A program made the position numbers and the translations under genes. Shown here in pieces: positions 9,271-16,602 of a DNA stretch of 64,000 nucleotides. The notes beneath the pieces were generated by a model, which had not been told where the DNA came from, did no database searches, and saw only the letters and a program-made list of their open reading frames with translations. Numbering within the stretch: position 1 is the stretch's first letter; every line of letters starts with the position of its first letter. The stretch spans positions 248,001-312,000 of the forward strand of contig NZ_SMFK01000003.1 in assembly GCF_004349355.1 (NCBI RefSeq). The letters run 5' to 3'. Source of the stretch: Flavobacterium cellulosilyticum (GTDB lineage Bacteria; Bacteroidota; Bacteroidia; Flavobacteriales; Flavobacteriaceae).

Positions 9271-9291
9271 ATATCAAGATCATCTTGATAT
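9271..9291. promoter_or_regulatory. Perfect palindrome, possible protein-binding site
   Basis: ATATCAAGAT-C-ATCTTGATAT is a 10+1+10 perfect dyad, about 390 bp from the tRNA-end attachment site. It could bind a dimeric regulator or an excision/integration factor. No gene is near enough to assign a target. Confidence 0.3.
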
Positions 9292-9682
9292 TATAAACTG
9301 CAATCGAGTATAAATTTGCTACCTTCTTTTTAAATAATATTTGCGTAATTGAATAGCCCCTTTAGATTTCGAAAAGTGCTTAAATATTTGAAGATTATCT
9401 TTACTACTGCGTTAAAGTATACCCTCACAAGATTGAATAATATTCTTGCTAAGAATCAAAAGATCAAAAATAATTTCATTAAACTACTACAATTTTATTC
9501 TAAATTTAGCTATATTTGACTGTTCACTAAACAGGAATTATTACGTTCATTAAGATCAAGTCAATTTACTGATAACAAGATGATTAATCTATGAAAAGAA
9601 TTCATTCAGTTCTTATGGCAACATCGTGGCACATTAGTTTATAAATTTATAGAAATGCAGCATAAGTAAGGGTTCAGCCGAT

Positions 9683-9706
9683 TAGGTTCGAATCCTACTC
9701 TCCCCA
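9683..9706 (+). other. 3' end of a tRNA gene, candidate integration attachment site
   Basis: The T loop TTCGAAT (9687-9693) is flanked by a T stem with four good pairs (TAGG/CCTA), then the acceptor 3' strand TCTCCCC (9699-9705) and discriminator A (9706). A complete tRNA would need GGGGAGA about 65-80 bases upstream; it is absent, and no anticodon arm is present. The fifth T-stem pair (9682-9698) is a T/C mismatch, as expected if foreign DNA begins there. This is the classic scar left when an integrase inserts an element into a tRNA 3' end: one end keeps the whole tRNA, the other a copy of its 3' part. The intact tRNA should lie left of the window, same orientation, at the far end of the island. 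Confidence 0.7.
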
Positions 9707-9718
9707 CAAAATGAAATG

Positions 9719-9761
9719 ACACATTTTTAAGAAGCTTGCTTCATTAAAAATGTGTTTTTTA
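9719..9761 (+). terminator. Intrinsic terminator following the tRNA fragment
   Basis: ACACATTTTTAA (9719-9730) pairs with TTAAAAATGTGT (9744-9755), followed by a run of T. It sits 13 bp after the tRNA end and was probably the terminator of the original tRNA gene, supporting the view that the chromosome proper begins here. Confidence 0.7.
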
Positions 9762-9810
9762 TTTTACGTAAGTTTTCAGCGAATGGCTCCTTAAAAATAC
9801 TCACAAAAAA

Positions 9811-9836
9811 AAGTCCTGAAAATTTCAGGACTTTTT
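9811..9836. terminator. Bidirectional terminator
   Basis: AAGTCCTGAAA / TTTCAGGACTT stem with A/T runs on both sides. It lies 21 bp beyond the stop codon of the minus-strand SIMPL gene and would also stop plus-strand readthrough from the tRNA side. Confidence 0.8.
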
Positions 9837-9856
9837 AGTTATAGCCAATTCGACTT

Positions 9857-10543
9857 CTATTCCAAAATAAAACTCACACTTACATTTGCCGTAATTTCAA
9901 TTTCGCCAGCTGCCAAAGTTTCTCTTGGTGCAGACTCATCCATTGCCATTGATTTCATAGCATACAGAACAGGTCGCGGATTATACGATTGTGAATTATC
10001 CGATATAAGTATCGCTTTCCCTACCTTTTGATTCAATACCGATACAAAATCGTCTGCTTTTGACTTGGCGTCTTTTATTGCCAGTTTTCTTGCTTCGGAT
10101 TGCAATTGCACCATTTTGGATGATTTGAATTCAACATTATCAATTTTGTTAATTCCTTCGCTAATTAATCCTTCCATTAGTTCATCATATTTCGACAAAT
10201 CTTTCAATAAAATTTGAATGGATTGTGTCGCTATATAATTATATTTCTTTTTTGCAAAATCATAGTTGGGATTTAAAGAAATTCGCTGTGTTTGAAAATC
10301 TTCTTTTGCAATGGATGCTTTTTTGATGAATTTTAAAACAGCATCTATCTTTTTATCATTTTCCCTTTTTACATCATCCGCTTTTGAACCCTTCGTTTCC
10401 AATGAAATTGCAATGAGGACCTGATCAGGAGCCACTTTTATTTTTCCTTCACCAGATACCGTAATCATTGGAACTTGCTTTATTTCTTGTGAATAACTCA
10501 TAGTCATGAACATCACGGTAAGCATAAATAGTACTTTTTTCAT
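9857..10543 (-). CDS. SIMPL-domain (DUF541) exported protein
   Basis: 228 residues with a signal peptide (MKKVLFMLTVMFMTMSYSQ), then a SIMPL domain over almost the whole mature protein: ITVSGEGKIKVAPDQVLIAISLE at the start, LNPNYDF and a C-terminal AGEIEITANVSVSFIL. Family members are periplasmic or outer-membrane-linked proteins with roles proposed in oxidative stress and signalling; the biochemical activity is unknown. It is the first chromosomal gene right of the island boundary and ends before a strong terminator. The rhomboid gene lies 49 bp upstream on the same strand, so the two may be cotranscribed. Confidence 0.85.
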   Translation of the reverse strand: MKKVLFMLTVMFMTMSYSQEIKQVPMITVSGEGKIKVAPDQVLIAISLETKGSKADDVKRENDKKIDAVLKFIKKASIAKEDFQTQRISLNPNYDFAKKKYNYIATQSIQILLKDLSKYDELMEGLISEGINKIDNVEFKSSKMVQLQSEARKLAIKDAKSKADDFVSVLNQKVGKAILISDNSQSYNPRPVLYAMKSMAMDESAPRETLAAGEIEITANVSVSFILE

Positions 10544-10592
10544 ATTTATTAATTTAGTTTATTTCATAATGACTACTCAAATGGTATGCCAA

Positions 10593-11234
10593 TTAAAGTT
10601 TTCCAGCTTTCGCCAATGCGAAAAGTATCAAAATTGGAATGGCTAAAAGCACTACCATATAAGTATTGTTTGCAAACATTGATGGTTCTTTAAGTAAAGT
10701 AATCACATAACCGCCAATTGCTCCTCCAAAATGAGCCGTGTGACCTATATTGTCATTCTTAGCTTTCATTCCATAAATTGAATACAACAAATAGCCAATA
10801 CCGAATAAATAGGCTGGTATAGGAATTGGTATAAAAAACAAATACAAGTTCATACTTGGTTCTATCAAAATAGCCGAATACAAAATCCCGATTACTGCAC
10901 CTGATGCTCCAATGGCCCTGTAACTATAATCATTTTTATGCATCAACAAAGTCAATAAACTCCCTGTAACAAGACTTACCATATAAATAAATAAGAAGGA
11001 GAAATCTCCAAAATAATTTACCACAACAGGCGCAAACATATAGAGAGTAAACATATTAAAAAACAAATGCCCCATATCAGCATGCAAAAAACCAGAGGAA
11101 AACATACGAATTTGTTCCCCAGCTCGAATACTTCCAATATGAAATTCGTATTTCCTGAAAAAAGAGACATCATTAAATCCTTTGAAACTGAATAATACTG
11201 TAGCAACAACAATTACAATTAATATAATACTCAT
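10593..11234 (-). CDS. Rhomboid-family intramembrane serine protease
   Basis: 213 residues with six predicted membrane segments. The catalytic serine S111 sits in the GASGAVIG motif and the catalytic histidine H168 in HTAHFGGAIGG, so the dyad is intact. HADMGHLFFNMFTLYMF matches the conserved HxxxHxxxN block of the second helix, which forms the oxyanion hole. The enzyme cleaves transmembrane substrates in the inner membrane; its substrate here is not apparent. It lies divergent from the acyltransferase gene at 11408 and upstream of the SIMPL gene. Confidence 0.92.
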   Translation of the reverse strand: MSIILIVIVVATVLFSFKGFNDVSFFRKYEFHIGSIRAGEQIRMFSSGFLHADMGHLFFNMFTLYMFAPVVVNYFGDFSFLFIYMVSLVTGSLLTLLMHKNDYSYRAIGASGAVIGILYSAILIEPSMNLYLFFIPIPIPAYLFGIGYLLYSIYGMKAKNDNIGHTAHFGGAIGGYVITLLKEPSMFANNTYMVVLLAIPILILFALAKAGKL

Positions 11235-11383
11235 AAATAGTTCTGTGTTTTTTTTTATAGAAGTGTAAATCTAATTAATAATAATGGCATTTAAAACAGA
11301 ATTGCAACCTTAAACCCAAATTCCGCATTAGAAATCTACTACGGAATCTGGGTTAAACTAACACCTGAAATAAATATTTAAAT

Positions 11384-11391
11384 TATATTTG
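11384..11391 (+). promoter_or_regulatory. Bacteroidota -7 promoter box (TATATTTG)
   Basis: TATATTTG matches the TAnnTTTG consensus of the Bacteroidota primary sigma factor and ends 16 bp before the acyltransferase start. A matching -33 TTG is not clear. Confidence 0.4.
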
Positions 11392-11407
11392 TTGAAATAT
11401 TTAATTA

Positions 11408-12277
11408 ATGCGGTTTTTAGTATACCTTATAGCTTACCCCTTTTTATGGTGCATTTCGATGCTGCCTTTTCGATTATTATATTTTTTTTCTGATTTCACC
11501 TACTTAATAGTCTACTATATAATTGGTTATCGCAAAACGACCGTTCGTGAAAACCTAGCTTTAGCTCTTCCACATCTTTCTGATGATGAAAGATTACTAA
11601 TCGAAAAAAAATCCTTCCATCATTTGTGCGACATGTTTCTCGAAATGATTAAAACATTGTCCATTTCAACAAAAGAAATCAATCAACGATTTGTTTTTAC
11701 CAATATAGAAATATATAAAAAATTAGAAGCTCAAGAAAAAAGCATTGCTCTTATGATAGCGCATTATGGAAGCTATGAATGGTCTATTTCTATGAATGCT
11801 TATGTTAATTTCAAAGGGTATGCTATCTATAAACAATTAAAAAACCCTTATTTTGATAAATTAGTCCGTTCTATTCGATCAAAATTCAAAGCCAAACTTA
11901 TCACAACTAAAGAAACTATTCCGTTAATTCTTAAAAATAATAAAAACAAAAAATTATCTATTTACGGATTTGCAAGTGATCAATCTCCAAGAATTTCTTC
12001 AGCATTTCATTGGCAAAAATTTATGGGAATAGAAGTTCCTGTTCATACTGGTGCAGAAATGTTATCCAAAAAATACAATATGAATGTTGTTTTTTTGAAA
12101 GTTAAAAAAATAAAAAGAGGGTATTATGAGGGTACTTTTGAAGTGTTATCCGAAAACGCCAAAGAAGTTCCTAACTATGAAATTACAGATAAATTCCTAA
12201 AATTAGTCGAAGAACAAATTTATGAAGCTCCAGAATATTATTTATGGACTCATAATCGATGGAAACACAGGAGATAG
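11408..12277 (+). CDS. Lysophospholipid / lipid A acyltransferase family protein (LpxL/HtrB-like)
   Basis: 289 residues. One or two N-terminal membrane segments (LVYLIAYPFLWCISMLPFRLLYFFSDF) are followed by the family motif AHYGSYEWS with H119 and E124, equivalent to the HX4D/E catalytic pair, and by ASDQSPR, the second conserved block. TGAEMLSKKYNMNVVFLKVKK and the C-terminal YLWTHNRWKHRR are typical of LpxL-type enzymes, which add a secondary acyl chain to lipid A at the inner membrane. It stands alone with its own short leader. The acyl chain and precise acceptor cannot be read from the sequence. Confidence 0.85.
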   Translation: MRFLVYLIAYPFLWCISMLPFRLLYFFSDFTYLIVYYIIGYRKTTVRENLALALPHLSDDERLLIEKKSFHHLCDMFLEMIKTLSISTKEINQRFVFTNIEIYKKLEAQEKSIALMIAHYGSYEWSISMNAYVNFKGYAIYKQLKNPYFDKLVRSIRSKFKAKLITTKETIPLILKNNKNKKLSIYGFASDQSPRISSAFHWQKFMGIEVPVHTGAEMLSKKYNMNVVFLKVKKIKRGYYEGTFEVLSENAKEVPNYEITDKFLKLVEEQIYEAPEYYLWTHNRWKHRR

Positions 12278-12464
12278 TGGTCAGTTGTCAGTGGTCAGTT
12301 TACTAAAAACACCAATTAAACCACTGCACTACCTATTTTTTCTCAAATATTGGTGCTATTTATAAATCAATTCGTTTTTTATTAAAGCCGAATTAACAGT
12401 AAACAAAAGTTTTTTTTTAAAATAAATACAAGAATTACTTTCTAAAAATTAACTGCATAAATTT

Positions 12465-12472
12465 TACATTTG
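12465..12472 (+). promoter_or_regulatory. -7 box (TACATTTG) only 4 bp from a start codon
   Basis: TACATTTG matches TAnnTTTG. The next gene begins at 12477, so transcription from this box would start at or within a base or two of the ATG, implying a leaderless mRNA. Confidence 0.35.
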
Positions 12473-12476
12473 TCCA

Positions 12477-12776
12477 ATGGCAAACAATACTTCACCGCAT
12501 ATATTAACTACCTCGGCTAATCTTTTGGGGTTTTGTCTTTTCGTAATCACCTCATTACATATTTCGAACAAAATAGAGTCACATGTAATTGATGGATTTA
12601 CTTCGGTTATAGCCGTTTTACTCACTTGTTCCTGTATTTTTTCGTTTATTTCTATCAGAACCAAAAGCGTAGAACGCGAATACAAATTTGAAACTATTGC
12701 CGATTACTTTTTTGTAACTGGACTCGTGGGAATCTTGGTAGTTATCCTGCTAATAACAATGAACTTTATTAAATAA
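12477..12776 (+). CDS. Small membrane protein of unknown function
   Basis: 99 residues with three hydrophobic segments (LLGFCLFVITSLHI, VIAVLLTCSCIFSFISI, FVTGLVGILVVILLITMNFI). The layout and the charged loop RTKSVEREYKFETIAD resemble small uncharacterised flavobacterial membrane proteins; no domain is recognised. The promoter box lies almost against the ATG. An opposite-strand frame overlaps it but looks like a shadow. Confidence 0.6.
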   Translation: MANNTSPHILTTSANLLGFCLFVITSLHISNKIESHVIDGFTSVIAVLLTCSCIFSFISIRTKSVEREYKFETIADYFFVTGLVGILVVILLITMNFIK

Positions 12777-12801
12777 ATAGGTGTTTTTTAATCTACTTGA
12801 A

Positions 12802-12832
12802 ACCTACAGGTCAAAAAAAAAACCTTGCAGGA
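12802..12832. repeat. Dispersed hairpin repeat, ACCTACAGG...CCTTGCAGG type
   Basis: ACCTACAGGTC, an A run and ACCTTGCAGGA form an imperfect stem-loop. The same unit occurs inverted at 63263-63293, so it is a dispersed element, not a one-off terminator. Confidence 0.5.
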
Positions 12833-12894
12833 CTAGTAATTAAAATATCAATAAAAATTAATTAAATCAGATTTAAAAATTCTTCAGAAATGTT

Positions 12895-13143
12895 GCGAGC
12901 ACTAATTTTTATTAATGATCTTAATGGTTAAAGAAGAGAACATAAGTTGTGAGTATTAATTTTATCTCAACAATTAAGAAAATTAGAACTCCTTAAATAC
13001 TACTTTACACCTTAATTTTCTAAATGGTTAAAGAAAAGAGAATATGTTGTGAGCACTATTTTTTATTAAACAATTAAGAAAATTAAGGTTCATTAAGAAT
13101 TACTTTAAACCTTAATTTTCTTAATGATCTTAATGGTTAAAAA
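12895..13143. repeat. About 2.5 tandem copies of a 100 bp AT-rich repeat with inverted arms
   Basis: CAATTAAGAAAATTA starts at 12971 and again at 13071, giving a 100 bp period; GGTTAAAGAA(A)AGA...GTTGTGAG recurs at about 12926 and 13026. Within a unit, AATTAAGAAAATTAAGG and CCTTAATTTTCTTAATG are complementary arms. The arm CTTAATTTTCTTAATGATCTTAATGGTT closely matches the reverse complement of the 110 bp repeat at 46.6 kb, so the two arrays belong to one family. No coding potential is seen in this 500 bp gap. Confidence 0.7.
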
Positions 13144-13228
13144 AACAACAATACTAAATTGTTCTTTTTTTAACAAATTCCAGTTGATTACTTTTAATAA
13201 TAATCAAACTCAAAAGTTGAGACAAAAA

Positions 13229-13254
13229 AAAACGCTTCTGAATTAGAAACGTTT
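13229..13254 (-). terminator. Terminator of the outer-membrane barrel gene
   Basis: On the minus strand AAACGTTTCT-AATTC-AGAAGCGTTT is followed by a T run. It lies 22 bp after the stop at 13276. Confidence 0.75.
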
Positions 13255-13275
13255 ATAAATTGTATGTTTTTTATT

Positions 13276-13857
13276 TTATAAATCAATACCAATAGAAAAC
13301 TGCCAAACTCTATTGTATGCTTTGCTATTATCATATAAATCGCCCAAACCATGATGATAACGCACCCCAAAACTAATTCCAGAATCTGTTTTAAGTCCAC
13401 CTCCAAAGTTTAATCCCCAATCAAAATTATTAGGATTGTATTCTTGTGAACTATTAAACAATCCTTTGTATTCTTCTTTATGTGTAATAGCCAATCCTAT
13501 TTGCGGACCTGCTTCAAGAAACAAATTTTTAGTTGGGTATGCTTTAAGCATTAAAGGTAAATTGATGTAATTCAACTTTTGGGTAACAGTTCCACTACTA
13601 TTCGTAATTACATACCCTTGTTGAGAATACATTAATTCCGGTTGAATTGCAAAGTTGTCATTTAAAAATTCTTCCCCATAAACCCCAATGTGAAAGCTAT
13701 GACGCTGTTCAGTTTCTCCGTCACCATCAAAACTTACGGAAGCGAGATTATATCCCCCTTTAATACCTGCATTCGATTTATGTTTCGTAGTTATTTGAGC
13801 ATTTATAGCAAATACTATACCCAATAGCAAACCTATTGTTAGTTTTATTTTTTTCAT
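13276..13857 (-). CDS. Outer-membrane beta-barrel protein (PorT/OMP_b-brl_2-like)
   Basis: 193 residues from the ATG at 13857 (MKKIKLTIGLLLGIVFAINAQ, a good signal peptide); a longer frame from 13920 would overlap the upstream gene. The mature part alternates hydrophobic and polar residues as in an 8-strand barrel: AGIKGGYNLASVSFDGD at the start, QPELMYSQQGYVI, LNYINLPLMLKAYP, LFLEAGPQIGLAI, WGLNFGGGLK and a final strand VWQFSIGIDL. These blocks are typical of PorT-family barrels. It starts 19 bp after the metalloprotease stop on the same strand, so the two are probably cotranscribed; it ends at a strong terminator. Role unknown. Confidence 0.8.
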   Translation of the reverse strand: MKKIKLTIGLLLGIVFAINAQITTKHKSNAGIKGGYNLASVSFDGDGETEQRHSFHIGVYGEEFLNDNFAIQPELMYSQQGYVITNSSGTVTQKLNYINLPLMLKAYPTKNLFLEAGPQIGLAITHKEEYKGLFNSSQEYNPNNFDWGLNFGGGLKTDSGISFGVRYHHGLGDLYDNSKAYNRVWQFSIGIDL

Positions 13858-13876
13858 ATTTCTTTTTTTAAATAAA

Positions 13877-14638
13877 TTATTTCCCGCCATTAGCACGAAG
13901 ATCAGCAAGACATTGCGCATCTAGACTTGGAGCTGAACCACCAGAAACCATATTACCTATTCCATGGCCAGTTTCGGATGACCAATACATTAAACAACTT
14001 TCTACATTGCAATGTTTAGGATGAGTAGTGTCTTCATGACTACTTTGTAATGCTGCACCTAAATTGGTAAGTCCTAAAATATGTCCAAACTCATGGCTAA
14101 TAATCGTAGTTTCTAATACGCTCCTATTTGGTTTAAACGGACTATCACTCAAACCATGAACCGTTTGCTCATAAATAACCATCGAAGTATTTCTATAAGC
14201 GGTACCCAAGACAACCGAAGTACTGGTGTCACTCGATGATTTTCCATCAGTAAAAAATAACCAAACTGCAATTTGATTTGAAGTGTTAAATTTGGTTCTG
14301 TTTGCGTCTTCAATTGCTGCAATTTCTGTGTTGGTAAAAGTTGCTTTCCCAGTTGATGGAATGGCTCTTTTTACAATAGTTATTCCATTTGGTTTATTCG
14401 TTCTTGCATTTAGAAAAGAAACAAAATTAGTAATTGCAGTTGCCGATGGTTCAAAACCTTGAACATAAACGACTTCTATAATCATGCTGGTAAACTTTTT
14501 TTCCGATAATAAATCATTAGATGAACTTCCAGTTACTTGTTTATTAGTAACAGGATTTATACTATCAACGGCATCTTCTTTTGAACAGGATACAAATAAG
14601 ACCAATCCCATTATTAGCACTACAATTACTTTTTTCAT
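13877..14638 (-). CDS. Lipoprotein zinc metalloprotease with HEFGHILGLTN motif
   Basis: 253 residues. The lipobox LFVSC gives an acylated Cys18, so the protein is membrane-anchored and probably surface- or periplasm-facing. The zinc motif H182-E183-F-G-H186 continues as ILGLTN192, so the position that is His or Asp in most metzincins is Asn here. A His-rich stretch follows (SSHEDTTHPKHCNVESC) with H201, D203, H206 and H209 as alternative ligands, then CLMYW with M217 as a likely Met-turn. Similar flavobacterial proteins are, from memory, annotated as membrane metalloproteases. The gene lies upstream of the barrel protein on the same strand. Confidence 0.8.
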   Translation of the reverse strand: MKKVIVVLIMGLVLFVSCSKEDAVDSINPVTNKQVTGSSSNDLLSEKKFTSMIIEVVYVQGFEPSATAITNFVSFLNARTNKPNGITIVKRAIPSTGKATFTNTEIAAIEDANRTKFNTSNQIAVWLFFTDGKSSSDTSTSVVLGTAYRNTSMVIYEQTVHGLSDSPFKPNRSVLETTIISHEFGHILGLTNLGAALQSSHEDTTHPKHCNVESCLMYWSSETGHGIGNMVSGGSAPSLDAQCLADLRANGGK

Positions 14639-14671
14639 TTTTTTTATTTTTATTATAATTTTATTTTTTAA

Positions 14672-14704
14672 AAGAACAGCTACTTCAATAAAGCAACTGT
14701 TCTT
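14672..14704 (-). terminator. Terminator of the large lipoprotein gene
   Basis: On the minus strand AAGAACAGTTGCTT...AAGTAGCTGTTCTT forms a stem followed by a T-rich stretch. It lies 26 bp after the stop at 14730 and upstream of the metalloprotease gene, separating the two units. Confidence 0.7.
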
Positions 14705-14729
14705 AAAATAATTTAAATTGAGTTTTAAT

Positions 14730-15773
14730 TTAAATTTGTTTTAATACTAATGTAACTGCTGCATTAGTAGTGCTTTGCAATGATATTGTTGTTGCGCTAA
14801 AACTGCTTACTTTCCAGGTGTTATTTAATAAAACAAATGTTGCATTTCCAGAAAAATTTAGTTTTAATAAAACATCTACTTCCGAGCTTACTTTATAAGT
14901 ACCATTTACAGTTGTACTCAAAATATTTGTGGCCGTTACTGATAAATTATTTGCAAAATTTACTGTATAATCTTTGTAATTTGTTGCTGTATTCACCCCA
15001 GCGCTTATATAAGAGTCTACTTTAAACTTTCCGTTAACTAAAATCGTTTCTAATTTTTTCGAGTTTTCTGCTGCTGCTTCTATTTTAGCTTTTACCGCTA
15101 GAGAGGCATTAATAGTGGATTGCAATTCAGCATCGCTAGTAACTGTTGATTTAGATTCTCCTGTAATAGTAGTTGAAATTGGATACTTCACAGAATAATA
15201 CTCTGTACTAGCTACATTAGACATATACGTATACAATTGTTGTTTGGATGTTATTACAACAGTTCCTGTTTGTACTAAACTCTCATTATACGTTAATATT
15301 GTTATTGGGAAGCTAATATCTAATGTAGAAATAGCGCTTTGACTATTACTTTGAGCAGTTGTACATGCATTTAAAATCGCATTATACTCCGCTTGGCTAT
15401 TTACAGTAACCTCAGTATAATTACTTAATTTAACTCTTAAAGGAAATTGTAATACAACTGTATCTTGATCATTATTAGATAGTGCTAAAATAGAAATAAC
15501 TTGTTGGTAATCTATTTGAGAAAAAAGAGAAACTTGAACTCCATTTACTTTAGCGGAAGCTGGTAATATAATAGAAGAACAAGAAGCTCCGTCTATAAAA
15601 TCATCAGATGAACCATCGTACATCGCAGTACGTTTTAGATTAGTAGTAGTTGTTGAGTTTGCAGAATTGGTATTTGGATTATTTCCTTCAACGTTATCAA
15701 TTTCACTTTGGCATGATGTAAATCCTAAGATAGTCATCAATGCAATTCCGGTAATCGTTTTTAATTTTTTCAT
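14730..15773 (-). CDS. Large Ser/Thr-rich lipoprotein of unknown function
   Basis: 347 residues from the ATG at 15773 (MKKLKTITGIALMTILGFTSC); a TTG three codons upstream is less likely. The lipobox GFTSC marks a lipoprotein, followed by an Asn/Ser/Thr-rich linker (NNPNTNSANSTTTTNLK). The body is beta-rich and appears to contain two related segments, each with a strand-rich part, a TVNSQAEYNAIL or TVTSDAELQSTI motif and an Ala-rich helix. Similar motifs occur in uncharacterised Bacteroidota surface lipoproteins. It faces the divergent sigma-factor gene at 16033 across 260 bp, so the surface-signalling system could control it, but nothing proves this. Confidence 0.65.
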   Translation of the reverse strand: MKKLKTITGIALMTILGFTSCQSEIDNVEGNNPNTNSANSTTTTNLKRTAMYDGSSDDFIDGASCSSIILPASAKVNGVQVSLFSQIDYQQVISILALSNNDQDTVVLQFPLRVKLSNYTEVTVNSQAEYNAILNACTTAQSNSQSAISTLDISFPITILTYNESLVQTGTVVITSKQQLYTYMSNVASTEYYSVKYPISTTITGESKSTVTSDAELQSTINASLAVKAKIEAAAENSKKLETILVNGKFKVDSYISAGVNTATNYKDYTVNFANNLSVTATNILSTTVNGTYKVSSEVDVLLKLNFSGNATFVLLNNTWKVSSFSATTISLQSTTNAAVTLVLKQI

Positions 15774-16032
15774 GATTTTCAAATTTAATGTTTTTTTTAT
15801 ATTTACTAGCGGTGTTTTTAACGCCTTTCTGTTAGTAAGACAACTCGCTTTATTTTTTCCCTATAGCATTTTGAAAAAAATATTTTAAATTTTACCATTC
15901 ATTTCTTAATTAATTAAATGCCAGATCATTAAAAAATAAATTATTTTTTAAATAATGCAAATACTATTATTCTAAGTTCTTTTTGCAAAAATAATTTACT
16001 TTTACAACTTATAAAAAACGAATTAATTCTAA

Positions 16033-16548
16033 ATGAGCGACGAAAACAATACACTTTGCGACGAAAATCACTTTAGGAACTTTTACCTAAAACAGGTCCA
16101 ATCAGCAACTAATTTTGCGTATTACAAATGTGGTGATAGTGATGCTGCACTAGATTTGGTACAAGATGCATTTACTAAAATATGGGAGAACTGTTCCAAA
16201 ATTGACTTTACTAAAGTAAAAACCTATTTGTTTACTACTATCAATAATATATTTCTAAATACTATAAAACATCAAAAAGTGGTGTTGCGATATGCAAAAG
16301 AGTCTCCCAATTTAGATACCAATAATCAAAGTCCTGACTATTTATTAGAAGAAGAAGAATTCAAACAAAAACTCACAAATGTTATTGCTTCTTTAAGTGA
16401 AGTACAACGAGAAGTGTTTTTATTAAATCGAATAGATGGCAAAAAATACAGAGAAATTGCAGAATTACTCAATGTTTCTCAAAAAACAGTAGAAAAAAGA
16501 ATGTCTGATGCGCTCAAAATACTAAAAGCCCAGATCGAAAACTTATAA
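16033..16548 (+). CDS. ECF-family RNA polymerase sigma factor (FecI-like)
   Basis: 171 residues with the two ECF domains: region 2 (FAYYKCGDSDAALDLVQDAFTKIWENC) and region 4 (LSEVQREVFLLNRIDGKKYREIAELLNVSQKTVEKRMSDAL, a clear helix-turn-helix). It is followed at 16603 by an anti-sigma factor and then by a TonB receptor with an STN domain, the standard Bacteroidota surface-signalling set. The sigma factor should be held by the FecR-like protein until the receptor senses its ligand. It probably transcribes its own operon and nearby envelope genes. Confidence 0.92.
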   Translation: MSDENNTLCDENHFRNFYLKQVQSATNFAYYKCGDSDAALDLVQDAFTKIWENCSKIDFTKVKTYLFTTINNIFLNTIKHQKVVLRYAKESPNLDTNNQSPDYLLEEEEFKQKLTNVIASLSEVQREVFLLNRIDGKKYREIAELLNVSQKTVEKRMSDALKILKAQIENL

Positions 16549-16602
16549 TTTATCAATAGGGTAATGTAAAAGTTAGTTGTCTTATTAACATAGAGATATA
16601 AA

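Larger units (their letters stand above)
8493..9682. other. Gene-poor tail of the presumed island
   Basis: About 1.2 kb with no convincing coding sequence. It contains a hairpin (8625-8657), a 47-codon ORF of uncertain status (8738-8881), a perfect odd palindrome (9271-9291) and a TATATTTG box (9511-9518) without a gene behind it. Such low-coding, very AT-rich DNA next to an attachment site is common at island ends, where genes decay. Confidence 0.5.

Noticed and set aside
9640..9706. Complete tRNA gene
   Set aside because: No GGGGAGA acceptor start, D arm or anticodon arm precedes the T arm, so only the 3' end is present.
12464..12685. 73-residue minus-strand ORF
   Set aside because: It is antisense to the better-supported small membrane protein and lacks a promoter or domain.
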